From: Zeus faber
Taxonomy: Eukaryota > Chordata > Actinopteri > Zeiformes > Zeidae
Assembly: GCA_960531495.1 (NCBI GenBank)
Contig: OY482855.1
Span: 2,232,001-2,296,000, forward strand
Direction: 5' to 3'
DNA length: 64,000 nt
Shown here: piece by piece, positions 21,324-32,500 of the stretch
How the letters are laid out: each line of letters starts with the position of its first letter
Position numbering within the stretch: position 1 is the first letter of the stretch
Position numbers and translations under genes: made by a program
Notes under the pieces: model-generated
The model's database searches: none
What the model was told of the DNA's origin: nothing
Seen by the model: the letters and a program-made list of their open reading frames with translations, nothing else

Positions 21324-22931
21324 ATGTATTTTTCGAGTTCTGATCATTTTCAGAACTTTGGACGATTTGCTGTCGAGCTGAATTAGAGAAACACCGAACC
21401 ATTGTCTCTTTGTAGGTGAATGATTCAGAATGCTGCAGTACACCATATAACTTTAATTAATATGAGGAACAATTATTTTGCTTCTTAAGTCTTTCTCAAA
21501 GACAGTTTAAATACAATGATAAACTAGTATGTGCTGCTAAAGTGTTGTTTGTCAAACAGTTTTAGGCCCATATAAAATGTATTTTTCGAGTTCTGATAAT
21601 TTTCATCAAAGTCTACACATGTGGGAAAAAATGCATTTTCAGCCGATTTTAACGTCGATTTGGTGGAACGGTTAAACGCTTCAGTAATAACTCTATGTGA
21701 CAGTGTCAGACAGTTTAAATACAATGATAAACTAGTATGTGCTGCTAAAGTGTTGTTTGTCAGCCAGTTTTAGGCCCTTATAAAATGTATTTTTCGAGTT
21801 ATGATCATTTTCAGAACTTTGGACGATTTGCTGTCGAGCTGAATTAGAGAGACACCGAACCATTGTCTCTTTGTAGGTGAATGATTCAGGATGCTGCCGT
21901 ACACCATATAACTTTAATTAATATGAGGAACAATTATTTTGCTTCTTAAGTCTTTCTCAAAGACAGTTTAAATACAATGATGAACTAGTATGTGCTGCTA
22001 ATGTCTTGTTTGTCAACCAGTTTTAGGCCCATATAAAATGTATTTTTCGAGTTATGATCATTTTCAGAACTTTGGACGATTTGCTGTCTAGCTGAATTAG
22101 AGAAACACCGAACCATTGTCTCTTTGTAGGCGCATGATTTAGAATGCTGCAGTACACCATATAACTTTAATGAATATGAGGAACTATTATGTGCTTCTTA
22201 AGTCTTTCTCAAAGAAAGTTTAAATACAATGATATGGTTGATGATATGTGATATGGTTGACAAACAAGACTTTAGCAGCACATACTAATGTGCTGCTAAA
22301 GTCTTGTTTGTCAACCAGTTTTAGGCCCATATAAAATGTATTTTTCGAGTTCTGATAATTTTCATCAAAGTCTACACATGTGGGAAAAAACGCATTTTCA
22401 GTCGATTTAAACGTCGAAAAGGCGAATCGGTTAAACGCTTCAGTCATTACTCCATGTGACAGTGTCAGACAGTTTAAATACAATGATGAACTAGTATGTG
22501 CTGCTAAAGTGTTGTTTGTCAACCAGTTTTAGGCCCATATAAAATGTATTTTTCGAGTTCTGATCATTTTCAGAAATTTGGACGATTTACTGTATAGCTG
22601 AATTAGAGAAACACCGAACCATTGTCTCTTTGTAGGTGCATGATTCAGAATACTGCAGTACAGCATAGAAATTTAATTAATATGATGAACTATTATGTGC
22701 TTCTTAAGTGTTTCTCACAGAGTTCTAGGCCCATCTAACATGTATTTGTGGAGTTATGATCATTTTCATCATTGTGTGCACATGTGGGAAAAAACGCATT
22801 TTCAGCCGATTTAAACGTCGAAAAGGCGAATTGGTTAAACGCTTCAGTCATTACTCTGTGTGACAGTGTCAGACAGTTTAAATACAATGAATAACTAGTA
22901 TGTGCGGCTAAAGTGTTGTTTGTCAACCAGT
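21324..22931 (+). repeat. Mixed right part of the left array with rearrangement scar
   Basis: Chimeric and B units alternate with A units that include the atgcatttt subtype. The stretch contains the perfect palindrome at 22255-22316. From about 22738 the units switch to the subfamily found right of the LINE (gtgtgcacatgtgggaa and gcgaattggtt). Confidence 0.75.
22231..22316. repeat. Perfect 29-bp-arm palindrome with adjacent 19-bp duplication
   Basis: The arms at 22255-22283 and 22288-22316 are exact reverse complements around acta. The right arm is the normal satellite sequence (tgctgctaaagtcttgtttg then tcaacc), and the left arm is an inverted copy of it. Immediately left, gatatggttga occurs at 22231 and 22250. 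The normal sequence here would be tacaatgataaactagtatg. This is the signature of a local template-switch event during replication. Confidence 0.9.
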
Positions 22932-23135
22932 GCGCATGCGCGACTGGCATCCGACAGCACCAGGAAGTGGAACACCGCGGGTGGAACACGGAAGGGAGTT
23001 TTTTCCGGACTCCAGAACTTCTTTACGGAATCTTTTTCATTTTTATGTGACTGATCCTCCAGCAGTGGTTGTTTTCAGTGCGTGGGGGGTCCCCCCCCCC
23101 ACACACCCCAACCACCCTTTTTCTTCGGGTGTGCG
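22932..23135 (+). promoter_or_regulatory. 5' UTR / internal promoter region of the LINE
   Basis: This is GC-richer than the satellite, opens with tgcgcatgcgcgactgg (a tgcgcatgcgc near-palindrome resembling an NRF1 site), and contains a run of ten C (about 23091-23100) followed by cacaccccaacc. Full-length LINEs carry an internal promoter here. The NRF1-type word at the very first bases is suggestive but untested. Confidence 0.45.
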
Positions 23136-24404
23136 ATGACCGATCACATTGAAACAAACTCTGCGACCGGGAAAATGGATCACGTACGGCTGAATGAAGA
23201 AGCAAACGCACCAAAAGGTGGCGGCGAAGCAGACAGAAGCTATGGAAAAGAGCTTACAGTCTGTGTGGAACTGCAAGGGGAGGAAAGTATTACGACGACG
23301 GAATTGATGAAGAACGTGCGAGAGCTCTGCGGCGGTTTACTAGCTTGCCGCACCACCGGAGATCGACGATACGAACTTACAATGAGTCACCAAAGAGGGA
23401 AAGATCGCCTGCTGGAGGGATTCAAGATTGGAGAGGTAAGAATAATAGCCAGAGAATTGAGGAATGACGAGATGGTCGTTTCCTTCCTCAACCTCCCGGC
23501 TTATATTACTGACGACGAAATACTGGGGAAGCTACATGGTTGGGGCGTGTCGGCCACCTCGCCGATTAAGCGCAGAATGTGGCCAGGAACCCGTATTGCG
23601 GACGGTACACGGTTTATGAGAGTAAAATTCAATAAATTAGTTCAGAGTCTTCCATACTCTGCAAAGTTTCACACTGCCATAGGGCCAGAGTACTTCCGCG
23701 TCATTCACGATAGACAATCAAAGGTCTGCCGCCTCTGTATACAGCCTGGACATATCCTACGGGAATATCCGGAGTTCTTCTGTCGCAAATGTGGATTGCA
23801 AGGACACTTTGCGAGAGAGTGCAAAAGTGCCAAGAAATGTGACCTGTGTCATAACACTTGGAATGAATGTGACTGCAATAAGAGCGAGGAGGACGGCGGC
23901 GCTCCGCTGGTCACGACGGCCGCTTCAACCGATAGGCAAGGCGAACTGCATAGCGAGGATGAAAATAAAATGGAGACTGAGACGGGGCAGGCGGATGTGA
24001 GGGATGAAACTCAACCTGCAGTGGCGGGTAGTATGAACCAAGCAAGCAAGGTGAGGCTGGATCTGAGCTCCGGCTCTGACGAGGAGAGCGGAGCGAGACG
24101 AGGAGCGAGGCTGAAGGCGGAGGTGGGAGGGGAGGTGCTAGCCTTGGGAGTGGGCCCCACCCCCGCTCCTACCCCGCTGCTGCTGAAGCAAATCAGAGAT
24201 CCTGCATCTGAGATGGGAATGATGAATAGGTCATCATCTCAGTCCCAGCCCCTCCAGCGACTGCCTCTTGATAACCCGATCTCAAGTGCAAGTGAGGCCG
24301 AATCCGAGATAGACTTGTCTCATATGAACAGAATTGGGAAAAGGCTAAGTGAAAAGCAGATGAGAAGGAGAAGCAAGAGAAACAAAGACAGAGTTAATAA
24401 CTAA
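23136..24404 (+). CDS. LINE ORF1 protein, RNA-binding with zinc knuckles
   Basis: A 422-residue open frame from the first ATG (the upstream in-frame GTG at 23082 lies in a C-rich leader and is unlikely to be the start). ORF1 proteins of this group bind the element RNA and act as nucleic-acid chaperones in the ribonucleoprotein. Residues of about 100-190 (from VVSFLNLPAYITDDEIL through SPIKRRMWPGT to EYFRVIHDRQ) are the conserved pre-knuckle domain. Three cysteine knuckles follow: C198-C201-H206 with tyrosine 211 in the fourth ligand position, C216-C219-H224-C229 complete, and a C235-C238...C245-C247 cluster. The C-terminal third is acidic, Ser/Glu-rich and ends in a basic tail (KQMRRRSKRNKDR). 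The frame is intact, but Y211 (TAT for an expected TGT) probably disables the first knuckle. ORF2 starts 37 bases downstream. Confidence 0.85.
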   Translation: MTDHIETNSATGKMDHVRLNEEANAPKGGGEADRSYGKELTVCVELQGEESITTTELMKNVRELCGGLLACRTTGDRRYELTMSHQRGKDRLLEGFKIGEVRIIARELRNDEMVVSFLNLPAYITDDEILGKLHGWGVSATSPIKRRMWPGTRIADGTRFMRVKFNKLVQSLPYSAKFHTAIGPEYFRVIHDRQSKVCRLCIQPGHILREYPEFFCRKCGLQGHFARECKSAKKCDLCHNTWNECDCNKSEEDGGAPLVTTAASTDRQGELHSEDENKMETETGQADVRDETQPAVAGSMNQASKVRLDLSSGSDEESGARRGARLKAEVGGEVLALGVGPTPAPTPLLLKQIRDPASEMGMMNRSSSQSQPLQRLPLDNPISSASEAESEIDLSHMNRIGKRLSEKQMRRRSKRNKDRVNN

Positions 24405-24441
24405 ATGTCGAAAATCATACTCTCTTCTCAGTGTGACTCTA

Positions 24442-27400
24442 ATGATTAGCTTCACTTCTCTAAATGCTAACGGCCTACGCACAAAATCGAAAATAGATTC
24501 TGTACTGCAAACTTTGAACTCGGATGTAGTCTGCCTGCAAGAAACTTGGTGGGACCAGGAGCATCACGACTATGTGGCGAACCAGAGAAACAATCAGGTA
24601 TTTTCAAACCACGGGTCAGCAAGATCATGCGGGGTAGCAATCATATCTAAGATTGCTTCAGGCATGAGTGCTGAAGAGATATACAAAGACGATCAAGGCA
24701 GAGTATTAATTGTAGATTTTTCACTTAATAAACAACGATATAGAATAATTAACATATATGCACCAAACAATGAAAATCATAGAAAGCAGTTTTTCATTAA
24801 ATTAAAGAAATGGTACGGAAACAATGTAATAATAACTGGAGACTTTAATGTGGCTCTAACAAAAATGGACGTGTCAGTAAACAATACCTTCAAGAGTGAC
24901 GCCAGTCGAACAACCCTAATGAATTTGATAAATCACCATAACCTAGTAGAAATGTGGAGAATCTCAAACCCTTTGAAGCGGGACTTCTCGAGAAGGCAGA
25001 TTGTAAAGGGGGTCCTCAAACAGTCCAGAATCGATCTCTGTCTGGCTTCCTCCAGCATTATCAGGGACATTAACAAAATTAAATATGAGTTCAATAGCTG
25101 GAGCGATCACGCATCTTTATACTGGCAATTAGGGGACGATGGAAGGCCCAGAGGTGGGGGCATCTGGTGCTTCAATGCCAGTCTCCTTGAGGACCAAACC
25201 TTCAAAAAAAAGATAAGGAATCTACTGAGCAATATAACAGATGAATTAGCTGTAGAAGAAAACTACATTAAATCATGGGACGATGTAAAAAGACGAATTA
25301 AGAGAGCCTGTATAAATTATAGTAAAGAGAAAGGATGGCGGGAAGGAATGGAGGAGAGAACATTAAGGCACCTCCTCGCAAAAGAAATTACATTACTTGA
25401 CCATAACCCTGACAGAAGTTGTGCAAAATTTGAAGAATATGAAGCTAAACTTCACTCTTTTGAAAAGAAAAGATGCATAGGAGCAGCTGTTAGAAGTAGA
25501 TTTAAAAATATCACAGATGGGGAGAAATGTACAGCTTTTTTCCTTGGCCTAGAAAAACAAAAACAAAACAAAGCCAGAATGGGTCAGATTGAAAATAGTA
25601 AGGGGGAAATAATAGCTGAGCAGGAAGACATACTGGACGAAATACATAGGTATTACGAGAACCTCTTTACTAGTAACAGCTCCAATCCAAAACAGACTAA
25701 AGAAATACTGGAATGTATTGATAGGGAAATCAATCACATCGACAAAGAAGAGTGCGACACGGTAATCACATTAGCGGAAGTAGAACTGGCAATAGATGGA
25801 CAAAATAAGAACAAAAGCCCAGGCCCAGACGGAATCTCGACAGAGTTCTACCAGTGCTTCAAAGCCCAGCTGGCCCCCTTGCTGCTAAAACTTTACACTA
25901 GTATTAGAGTAAACCAGACAACTCCGGACTCCCTCACAAAAGGTATCATCACAATTGTATTTAAGAATAAAGGATGCCGGAACCAACTGAAAAACTATAG
26001 GCCAATTAGCCTACTCAATTCAGATTATAAGATTCTGGCAAAAATTCTGGCTAATAGACTTAAAGCAGTAATAGGCTCAATCATCAGCAATACGCAAACT
26101 TACAGTATCCCAGGCAGAGATATTACAGACTCCATCAATACAATTAGGGATACAGTAAAAACAATGACTATGCAGAGGGGCCTGCTGCTTGGAGTAGACC
26201 TAGAAAAAGCTTTTGACAGGGTTGAGCATCCGTTCCTCTGGTCCGTAATGGAAAAGTTCGGCTTCGGAGCAAAGTTCATCGATTGGATCAAGGTTTTATA
26301 TCGAAGTGCGAGTAGCAGGGTGAAATGCAACGGACTTCTCACCAGGGACATTCGGATCGAGAGGTCGTGAGACAGGGATGCCCCCTCTCAGCTCTGCTAT
26401 ACACCCTGGTCGCAGAACCCCTCGCACTCCTAATACTGAAAGACAAAAATATAAAAGGTATCTTAACGCCAAATGGCAACAAAACCAAAATAGTCCAATA
26501 TGCAGACGACATTAATATCATGGTCTCGGATGGTGACAGCATAGACCATGTCTTCAAACACCTAGGGGCCTATGAGAAAGCCTCTGGCGCAAGAATCAAT
26601 AAAGAAAAATCTGCAATAATGTTCTGCGGTAAGAATCAAAAAACGATAAACAAATGGGGCCTTAAAGAGACCACAGGGTGCAGAGAAATCTTGGGTGTGT
26701 ACATTGGGAAAGACGAGAGTGAAGCAAGAGATAAAACATGGAAGAGTGTGATAATTAAAATACAGTGTACCTTGAACCTGTGGAGGGCGAGGGGGCTTAG
26801 TCTAAAAGGAAAGGTAATAGTATCTAATGCCCTAGTGCTGTCAAAAATAAATCATGCTTTGGGAACCTGTGAGCTGCCCGATTGGGCACTAAATTCATTG
26901 AACGGTGAGATCTCCTCCTTTCTTTGGAAGGGTAAGGGAAATATGTTCGCCCACAGGACGTTAATTGCTAATAAACGGGAGGGGGGATTAGGGCTGATTG
27001 ACATTGGTGCCAAAAGAGACGCACTGAGGGTTAAATTGATAGGGAAATTCTTGGATTCGACCAGGCAGTATCCCTGGGAGGACGCACTCGCAGGCTACCT
27101 GGCGGAGTTTGGGGAGAGGAGCAAATACAATCTCTGTACCCACTACCCCAGAAAAACTTACAGTGGCCTGCCGGGCTTCTACCAGGAGGTGCTGGAGGCA
27201 TGGGGAAGGATACTCCCCCACCTCAGACCCGAGTGCAGTAAAAAAGAGCATGTGCTGCAGTTACCTTTCCTCTCGAATCCATTCTTCACCTATAATGGGA
27301 GAAACCTCGTCAGCAGTCACTTGACGGCAGCAGGCCTAACAAGAGTGGGACAGGTGACCGACCACAAAGGGAACTTTGATATAGGGAATGTACTATGGGA

Positions 27401-28235
27401 ATTAGACAGATGGAAGGTGCAATACAGGGAAAAACTGATTGTCTCTTTCGGGGAAAAATTTGATCAAAGCCTACTACCTGAGTGGCGAGGCATGCTCAAA
27501 GAGAAAGGACCCAAGGTGCAGGATAATGCCCTGAACTTCCTCCTGTGCCTTAGAGGAAACTTCCCCACCATCCAATCAGTGAAAACCAGAGACTGGTATA
27601 GATTACTCATTTCAAAGATTGTGACAATTCCAGCTTCAGAAAAGGCCTGGTCAAGGATATTTCCTGGCTATTCAATTAGAAATATATGGAACAACATGGA
27701 AATCCCTTTTGCCACATCAGCCATCTTCCACCTGGATTTCAAGATAAGGCACAGGAGGATTTTTACTGGCATCATCCTGCATCAATAACCCAAAGACTTG
27801 CACAAAAGGGAGTGTGTGGTCTGCATGGAAGAAGCAGAAGACATTGAGCACCTGTTCCTTAGGTGCACGGCCCTCACAAACTATAGGGAGAGGGTCAAGA
27901 GCCTACTGGTGGAACATTGTGGCCTTAGGAGACTAACAGGGCTTACATGGGACTGGGCCTACATGTTTGCCCCCCCCCCCAAAACAATGAGGCCAACGGA
28001 AAACTTGCTGATAAACACTGTGCTGGCATTTGCCAGGCGCGCAACATGGACAAGAAGGAACTTGGCACTATATGAGGGTAGAGACGTAAGCATACAAAGC
28101 CTCTTTGGAAACTCACTAAAAGCCCACCTATTGTTGCTAAATGGAGGAAACAAAGACCTTTTTGTAATCCAATTTATGCAACAAACTACCCTACTCCAGG
28201 AAACTGAATGCCACTCTCTCTCCTTCGCATTCTGA
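24442..28235 (+). pseudogene. LINE ORF2: endonuclease and reverse transcriptase, broken
   Basis: The start is taken at ATG 24442 (MISFTSLNANGL); the GTG nine bases upstream is less likely. The AP-type endonuclease keeps N10, E34 (QETWW), YAPN, D134 and N136 (TGDFNV), RIDLCLAS and D222-H223 (SDHASLYW). The reverse transcriptase follows, with KSPGPDGISTEFY, LKNYRPISLLN, YSIPGRDI and GVDLEKAFDRV (D586). At about 26366 one base is missing, so the first frame stops at TGA 26368-26370. The next frame resumes in VRQGCPLSALLY and carries the catalytic YADD (26499-26510) and the thumb. That frame stops at TAA 27786-27788 and reads on in the same frame to 28235, containing the terminal CVVC-x8-H-x4-C knuckle. 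The whole span is about 1,264 codons, normal for the group. No full-length product is possible. The first segment (642 residues) contains a complete endonuclease but only half of the polymerase. Confidence 0.88.
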
Positions 28236-28352
28236 TAGGATAGAGAAGGGAGAAAAAGGGAAAACATGTATTTCCCAAGTGTTTAAAAATGTTTTCTTGG
28301 CATAATTGTTACTGTTGATGATTCTGTATTTTTATATTAAAAAAAAAAAAAA
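28236..28352 (+). other. LINE 3' UTR and A tail
   Basis: A 117-base tail after the ORF2 stop, ending in gattctgtatttttatatt and a 14-base A run (28339-28352, the last few A possibly from the target). A short 3' UTR with a simple A tail indicates ordinary target-primed reverse transcription. I see no obvious 3' stem-loop. Confidence 0.75.
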
Positions 28353-29571
28353 TGTATTTGTTGAGTTATGATCATTTTCATCATAGTGTGCACATGAGGG
28401 AAAAAACGCATTTTCAGCCGATTTAAACGTCGAAAAGGCGAATTGGTTAAACGCTTCAGTCATTACTCTGTGTGACAGTGTCAGACAGTTTAAATACAAT
28501 GATGAACTAGTATGTGCTGCTAAAGTGTTGTTTATCAAACAGTTTTAGTCCCATAGAAAATGTATTTGTCGAGTTATGATCATTTTCATCAAAGTGTGCA
28601 CATGTGGGAAAAAACGCATTTTCAGCCGATTTAAACGTCGAAAAGGCGTATTGGTTAAACACTTCAGTCATTACTCTGTGTGACAGTGTCAGACAGTTTA
28701 AATACAATGATTAACTAGTATATGCTGCTAAAGTGTTGTTTGTCAACCAGTTTTAGGCCCATATAAAATGTATTTGTCGAGGTATGAGCATTTTCATAAC
28801 ATTGGACGGTTTGCTGTCTAGCTGAATTAGAGAAACACCGAACCATTGTCTCTTCAGAGGTGAATGATTCAGAATGCTGCAGTACAGCATAGAAATTGAA
28901 TTAATATGATGAACTATTATGTCCTTCTTATGTGTTTCTCACAGAGTTCTAGGCCCATCTAACATGTATTTGTGGAGTTATGATCATTTTCATCATTGTG
29001 TGCACATGTGGGAAAAAACGCATTTTCAGCCGATTTAAACGTCGAAAAGGGGAATTGGTTAAACGCTTCAGTCGTTACTCTGTGTGACAGTGTCAGACAG
29101 TTTAAATACAATGGTGAACTAGTATATGCTGCTAAAGCGTTGTTTGTCAAACAGTTTTAGGCCCATACAACATGTATTTGTCGAGGTATGAGCATTTTCA
29201 GAACATTGGACGGTTTGCTGTCTAGCTGAATTAGAGAAACACCGAACCATTGTCTCTTCAGAGGTGAATGATTCAGAATGCTGCAGTACAGCATTGGAAT
29301 TTAATTAATATGATGAACTATTATGTGCTTCCTAAGTTTTTCTCTCAGATTTCTAGGCCCATCTAACATGTATTTGTGGAGTTGTGATCATTTTCATCAT
29401 TGTGTGCACATGTGGGAAAAAAACGCATTTTCAGCCGATTTAAACGTCGAAAAGGGGAATTGGTTAAACGCTTCAGTCATTACTCTGTGTGACAGTGTCA
29501 GACAGTTTAAATACAATGGTGAACTAGTATATGCTGCTAAAGTGTTGTTTGTCAAACAGTTTTCGGCCCAT

Positions 29572-32500
29572 CTAACATGTATTTGTCGAGTTATGATTAT
29601 TTTCATCATTGTGTGCACATGTGGGAAAAAACGCATTTTCAGCCGATTTAAACGTCGAAAAGGGGAATTGGTTAAACGCTTCAGTCATTACTCTGTGTGA
29701 CAGTGTCAGACAGTTTAAATACAATGGTGAACTAGTATATGCTGCTAAAGCGTTGTTTGTCAAGCAGTTTTAGGCCCATACAACATGTATTTGTCGAGGT
29801 ATGAGCATTTTCAGAACATTGGACGGTTTGCTGTCTAGCTGAATTAGAGAAACACCGAACCATTGTCTCTTCAGAGGTGAATGATTCAGAATGCTGCAGT
29901 AAAGCATTGAAATTGTATTAATATGATGAACTATTATGTGCTTCCTAAGTTTTTCTCTCAGATTTCTATGCCCATCTAACATGTATTTCTGGGGTTATGA
30001 TCATTTTCAGAACTTGTGACGGTTTGCTGTCTAGCTGAATTTGAGAAACACCGAACCATTGTCTCTTCAGAGGTGAATGATTCAGAATGCTGCAGTACAT
30101 TATAGAAATTTAATTAATATGATGAACTATTATGTGCTTCTTAAGTGTTTCTCACAGATTTCTAGGCCCATCTAACATGTATTTGTGGAGTTATGATCAT
30201 TTTCATCATAGTGTGTACATGTGGGAAAAAACGCATTTTCAGCCGATTTAAACGTCGAAAAGGGGAATTGGTTAAACGCTTCAGTCATTACTCTGTGTGA
30301 CAGTGTCAGACAGTTTAAATACAATGGTGAACTAGTATATGCTGCTAAAGTGTTGTTTGTCAAACAGTTTTAGGCCCATGTAAAATGTATTTGTCGAGTT
30401 ATGATCATTTTCATCATTGTGTGCACATGTGGGAAAAAACGCATTTTCAGCCGATTTAAACGTCGAAAAGGGGAATTGGTTAAACGCTTCAGTCATTACT
30501 CTGTGTGACAGTGTCAAACAGTTTAAATACGATGGTGAACTGGTATATGCTGCTAAAGTGTTGTTTGTCAAACAGTTTTAGGCCCATCTAACATGTATTT
30601 GTCGAGTTATGATCATTTTCATCATTATGTGCACTTGTGGGAAAAAACGCATTTTCAGCCGATTTAAACGTCGAAAAGGGGAATTGCTTAAACGCTTCAG
30701 TCATTTCTCCGTGTGACAGTGTCAGACAGTTTAAATACAATGGTGAACTAGTATATGCTGCTAAAGCGTTGTTTGTCAAACAGTTTTAGGCCCATACAAC
30801 ATTGTATTTGACGAGGTATGAGCATTTTCAGAACATTGGATGGTTTGCTGTCTAGCTGAATTAGAGAAACACCGAACCATTGTCTCTTCAGAGGTGAATG
30901 ATTCAGAATGCTGCAGTACAGCATAGAAATTTAATTAATATGATGAACTATTATGTGCTTCTTAAGTGTTTCTCACAGATTTCTAGGCCCATCTAACATG
31001 TATTTGTGGAGTTATGATAATTTTCATCATTGTGTGCACATGTGGGAAAAAACGCATTTTCAGCCGATTTAAACGTCGAAAAGGGGAATTGGTTAAACGC
31101 TTCAGTCATTACTCTGTGTGACAGTGTCAGACAGTTTAAATACAATGGTGAACTAGTATATGCTGCTAAAGTGTTGTTTGTCAAACAGTTTTAGGCCCAT
31201 GTAAAATGTATTTGTCGAGTTATGATCATTTTCATCATTGTGTGCACATGTGGGAAAAAACGCATTTTCAGCCGATTTAAACGTCGAAAAGGGGAATTGG
31301 TTAAACGCTTCAGTCATTACTCTGTGTGACAGTGTCAAACAGTTTAAATACGATGGTGAACTGGTATATGCTGCTAAAGTGTTGTTTGTCAAACAGTTTT
31401 AGGCCCATCTAACATGTATTTGTCGAGTTATGATTATTTTCATCATTGTGTGCACATGTGGGAAAAAACGCATTTTCAGCCGATTTAAACGTCGAAAAGG
31501 GGAATTGGTTAAACGCTTCAGTCATTACTCTGTGTGACAGTGTCAGACAGTTTAAATACAATGGTGAACTAGTATATGCTGCTAAAGCGTTGTTTGTCAA
31601 GCAGTTTTAGGCCCATACAACATGTATTTGTCGAGGTATGAGCATTTTCAGAACATTGGACGGTTTGCTGTCTAGCTGAATTAGAGAAACACCGAACCAT
31701 TGTCTCTTCAGAGGTGAATGATTCAGAATGCTGCAGTAAAGCATTGAAATTGTATTAATATGATGAACTATTATGTGCTTCCTAAGTTTTTCTCTCAGAT
31801 TTCTATGCCCATCTAACATGTATTTCTGGGGTTATGATCATTTTCAGAACTTGTGACGGTTTGCTGTCTAGCTGAATTTGAGAAACACCGAACCATTGTC
31901 TCTTCAGAGGTGAATGATTCAGAATGCTGCAGTACATTATAGAAATTTAATTAATATGATGAACTATTATGTGCTTCTTAAGTGTTTCTCACAGATTTCT
32001 AGGCCCATCTAACATGTATTTGTGGAGTTATGATCATTTTCATCATAGTGTGTACATGTGGGAAAAAACGCATTTTCAGCCGATTTAAACGTCGAAAAGG
32101 GGAATTGGTTAAACGCTTCAGTCATTACTCTGTGTGACAGTGTCAGACAGTTTAAATACAATGGTGAACTAGTATATGCTGCTAAAGTGTTGTTTGTCAA
32201 CCAGTTTTAGGCCCATATAAAATGTATTTGTCGAGGTATGAGCATTTTCATAACATTGGACGGTTTGCTGTCTAGCTGAATTAGAGAAACACCGAACCAT
32301 TGTCTCTTCAGAGGTGAATGATTCAGAATGCTGCAGTACAGCATAGAAATTGAATTAATATGATGAACTATTATGTCCTTCTTATGTGTTTCTCACAGAG
32401 TTCTAGGCCCATCTAACATGTATTTGTGGAGTTATGATCATTTTCATCATTGTGTGCACATGTGGGAAAAAACGCATTTTCAGCCGATTTAAACGTCGAA

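Larger units (their letters stand above)
6499..22931 (+). repeat. A/B composite satellite array, left block
   Basis: This is a tandem array with three monomer types in one orientation. All begin at atgtattt(g/t)t(c/g)gagttatgat and end in gttttaggcccat or gttctaggcccat. Monomer A is about 206 bp with the core acgcattttcagccg-atttaaacg. Monomer B is about 196 bp with the core ctagctgaattagagaaaca. The third is a chimera of about 252 bp, B followed by the right end of A. The first units (6499-7100) are degenerate, including one with a deletion at about 6550, as expected for an old array edge. Interior units are almost identical to each other at fixed higher-order spacings, which implies recent homogenisation. 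Open frames of about 64 codons inside A are incidental. A structural or heterochromatic role is inferred, and no gene is present. Confidence 0.95.
22932..28352 (+). mobile_element. Tx1-group (L1-clade) LINE, near full length, inactive ORF2
   Basis: The element comprises a GC-rich 5' UTR (22932-23135), ORF1 (23136-24404), a 37-base gap, ORF2 remains (24442-28235), a short 3' UTR and an A run (28339-28352). It interrupts a satellite A unit: the left flank ends in tttgtcaaccag and the right flank resumes at tgtatttgttgag. The gene order, the zinc knuckles in ORF1, the AP-type endonuclease plus reverse transcriptase in ORF2, and the C-terminal CCHC fit the Tx1 group. Some fish and frog Tx1 families are target-specific for repeats or RNA genes; whether this one is, one copy cannot show. 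Codon and base composition (GC-rich 5' end, balanced coding) differ sharply from the flanking satellite. Confidence 0.85.

Noticed and set aside
6499..22931. CRISPR-like array
   Set aside because: Units are 196-253 bases, tandem without unique spacers, in a eukaryotic context with a LINE.
7833..22931. CENP-B box in monomer A
   Set aside because: The ttcg/cggg spacing of the box consensus is not met on either strand; only isolated cgaa or tcgg words occur.
25549..25737. Opposite-strand frames within the LINE
   Set aside because: Shadows of ORF1 and ORF2. The sense frames carry all the recognisable motifs.
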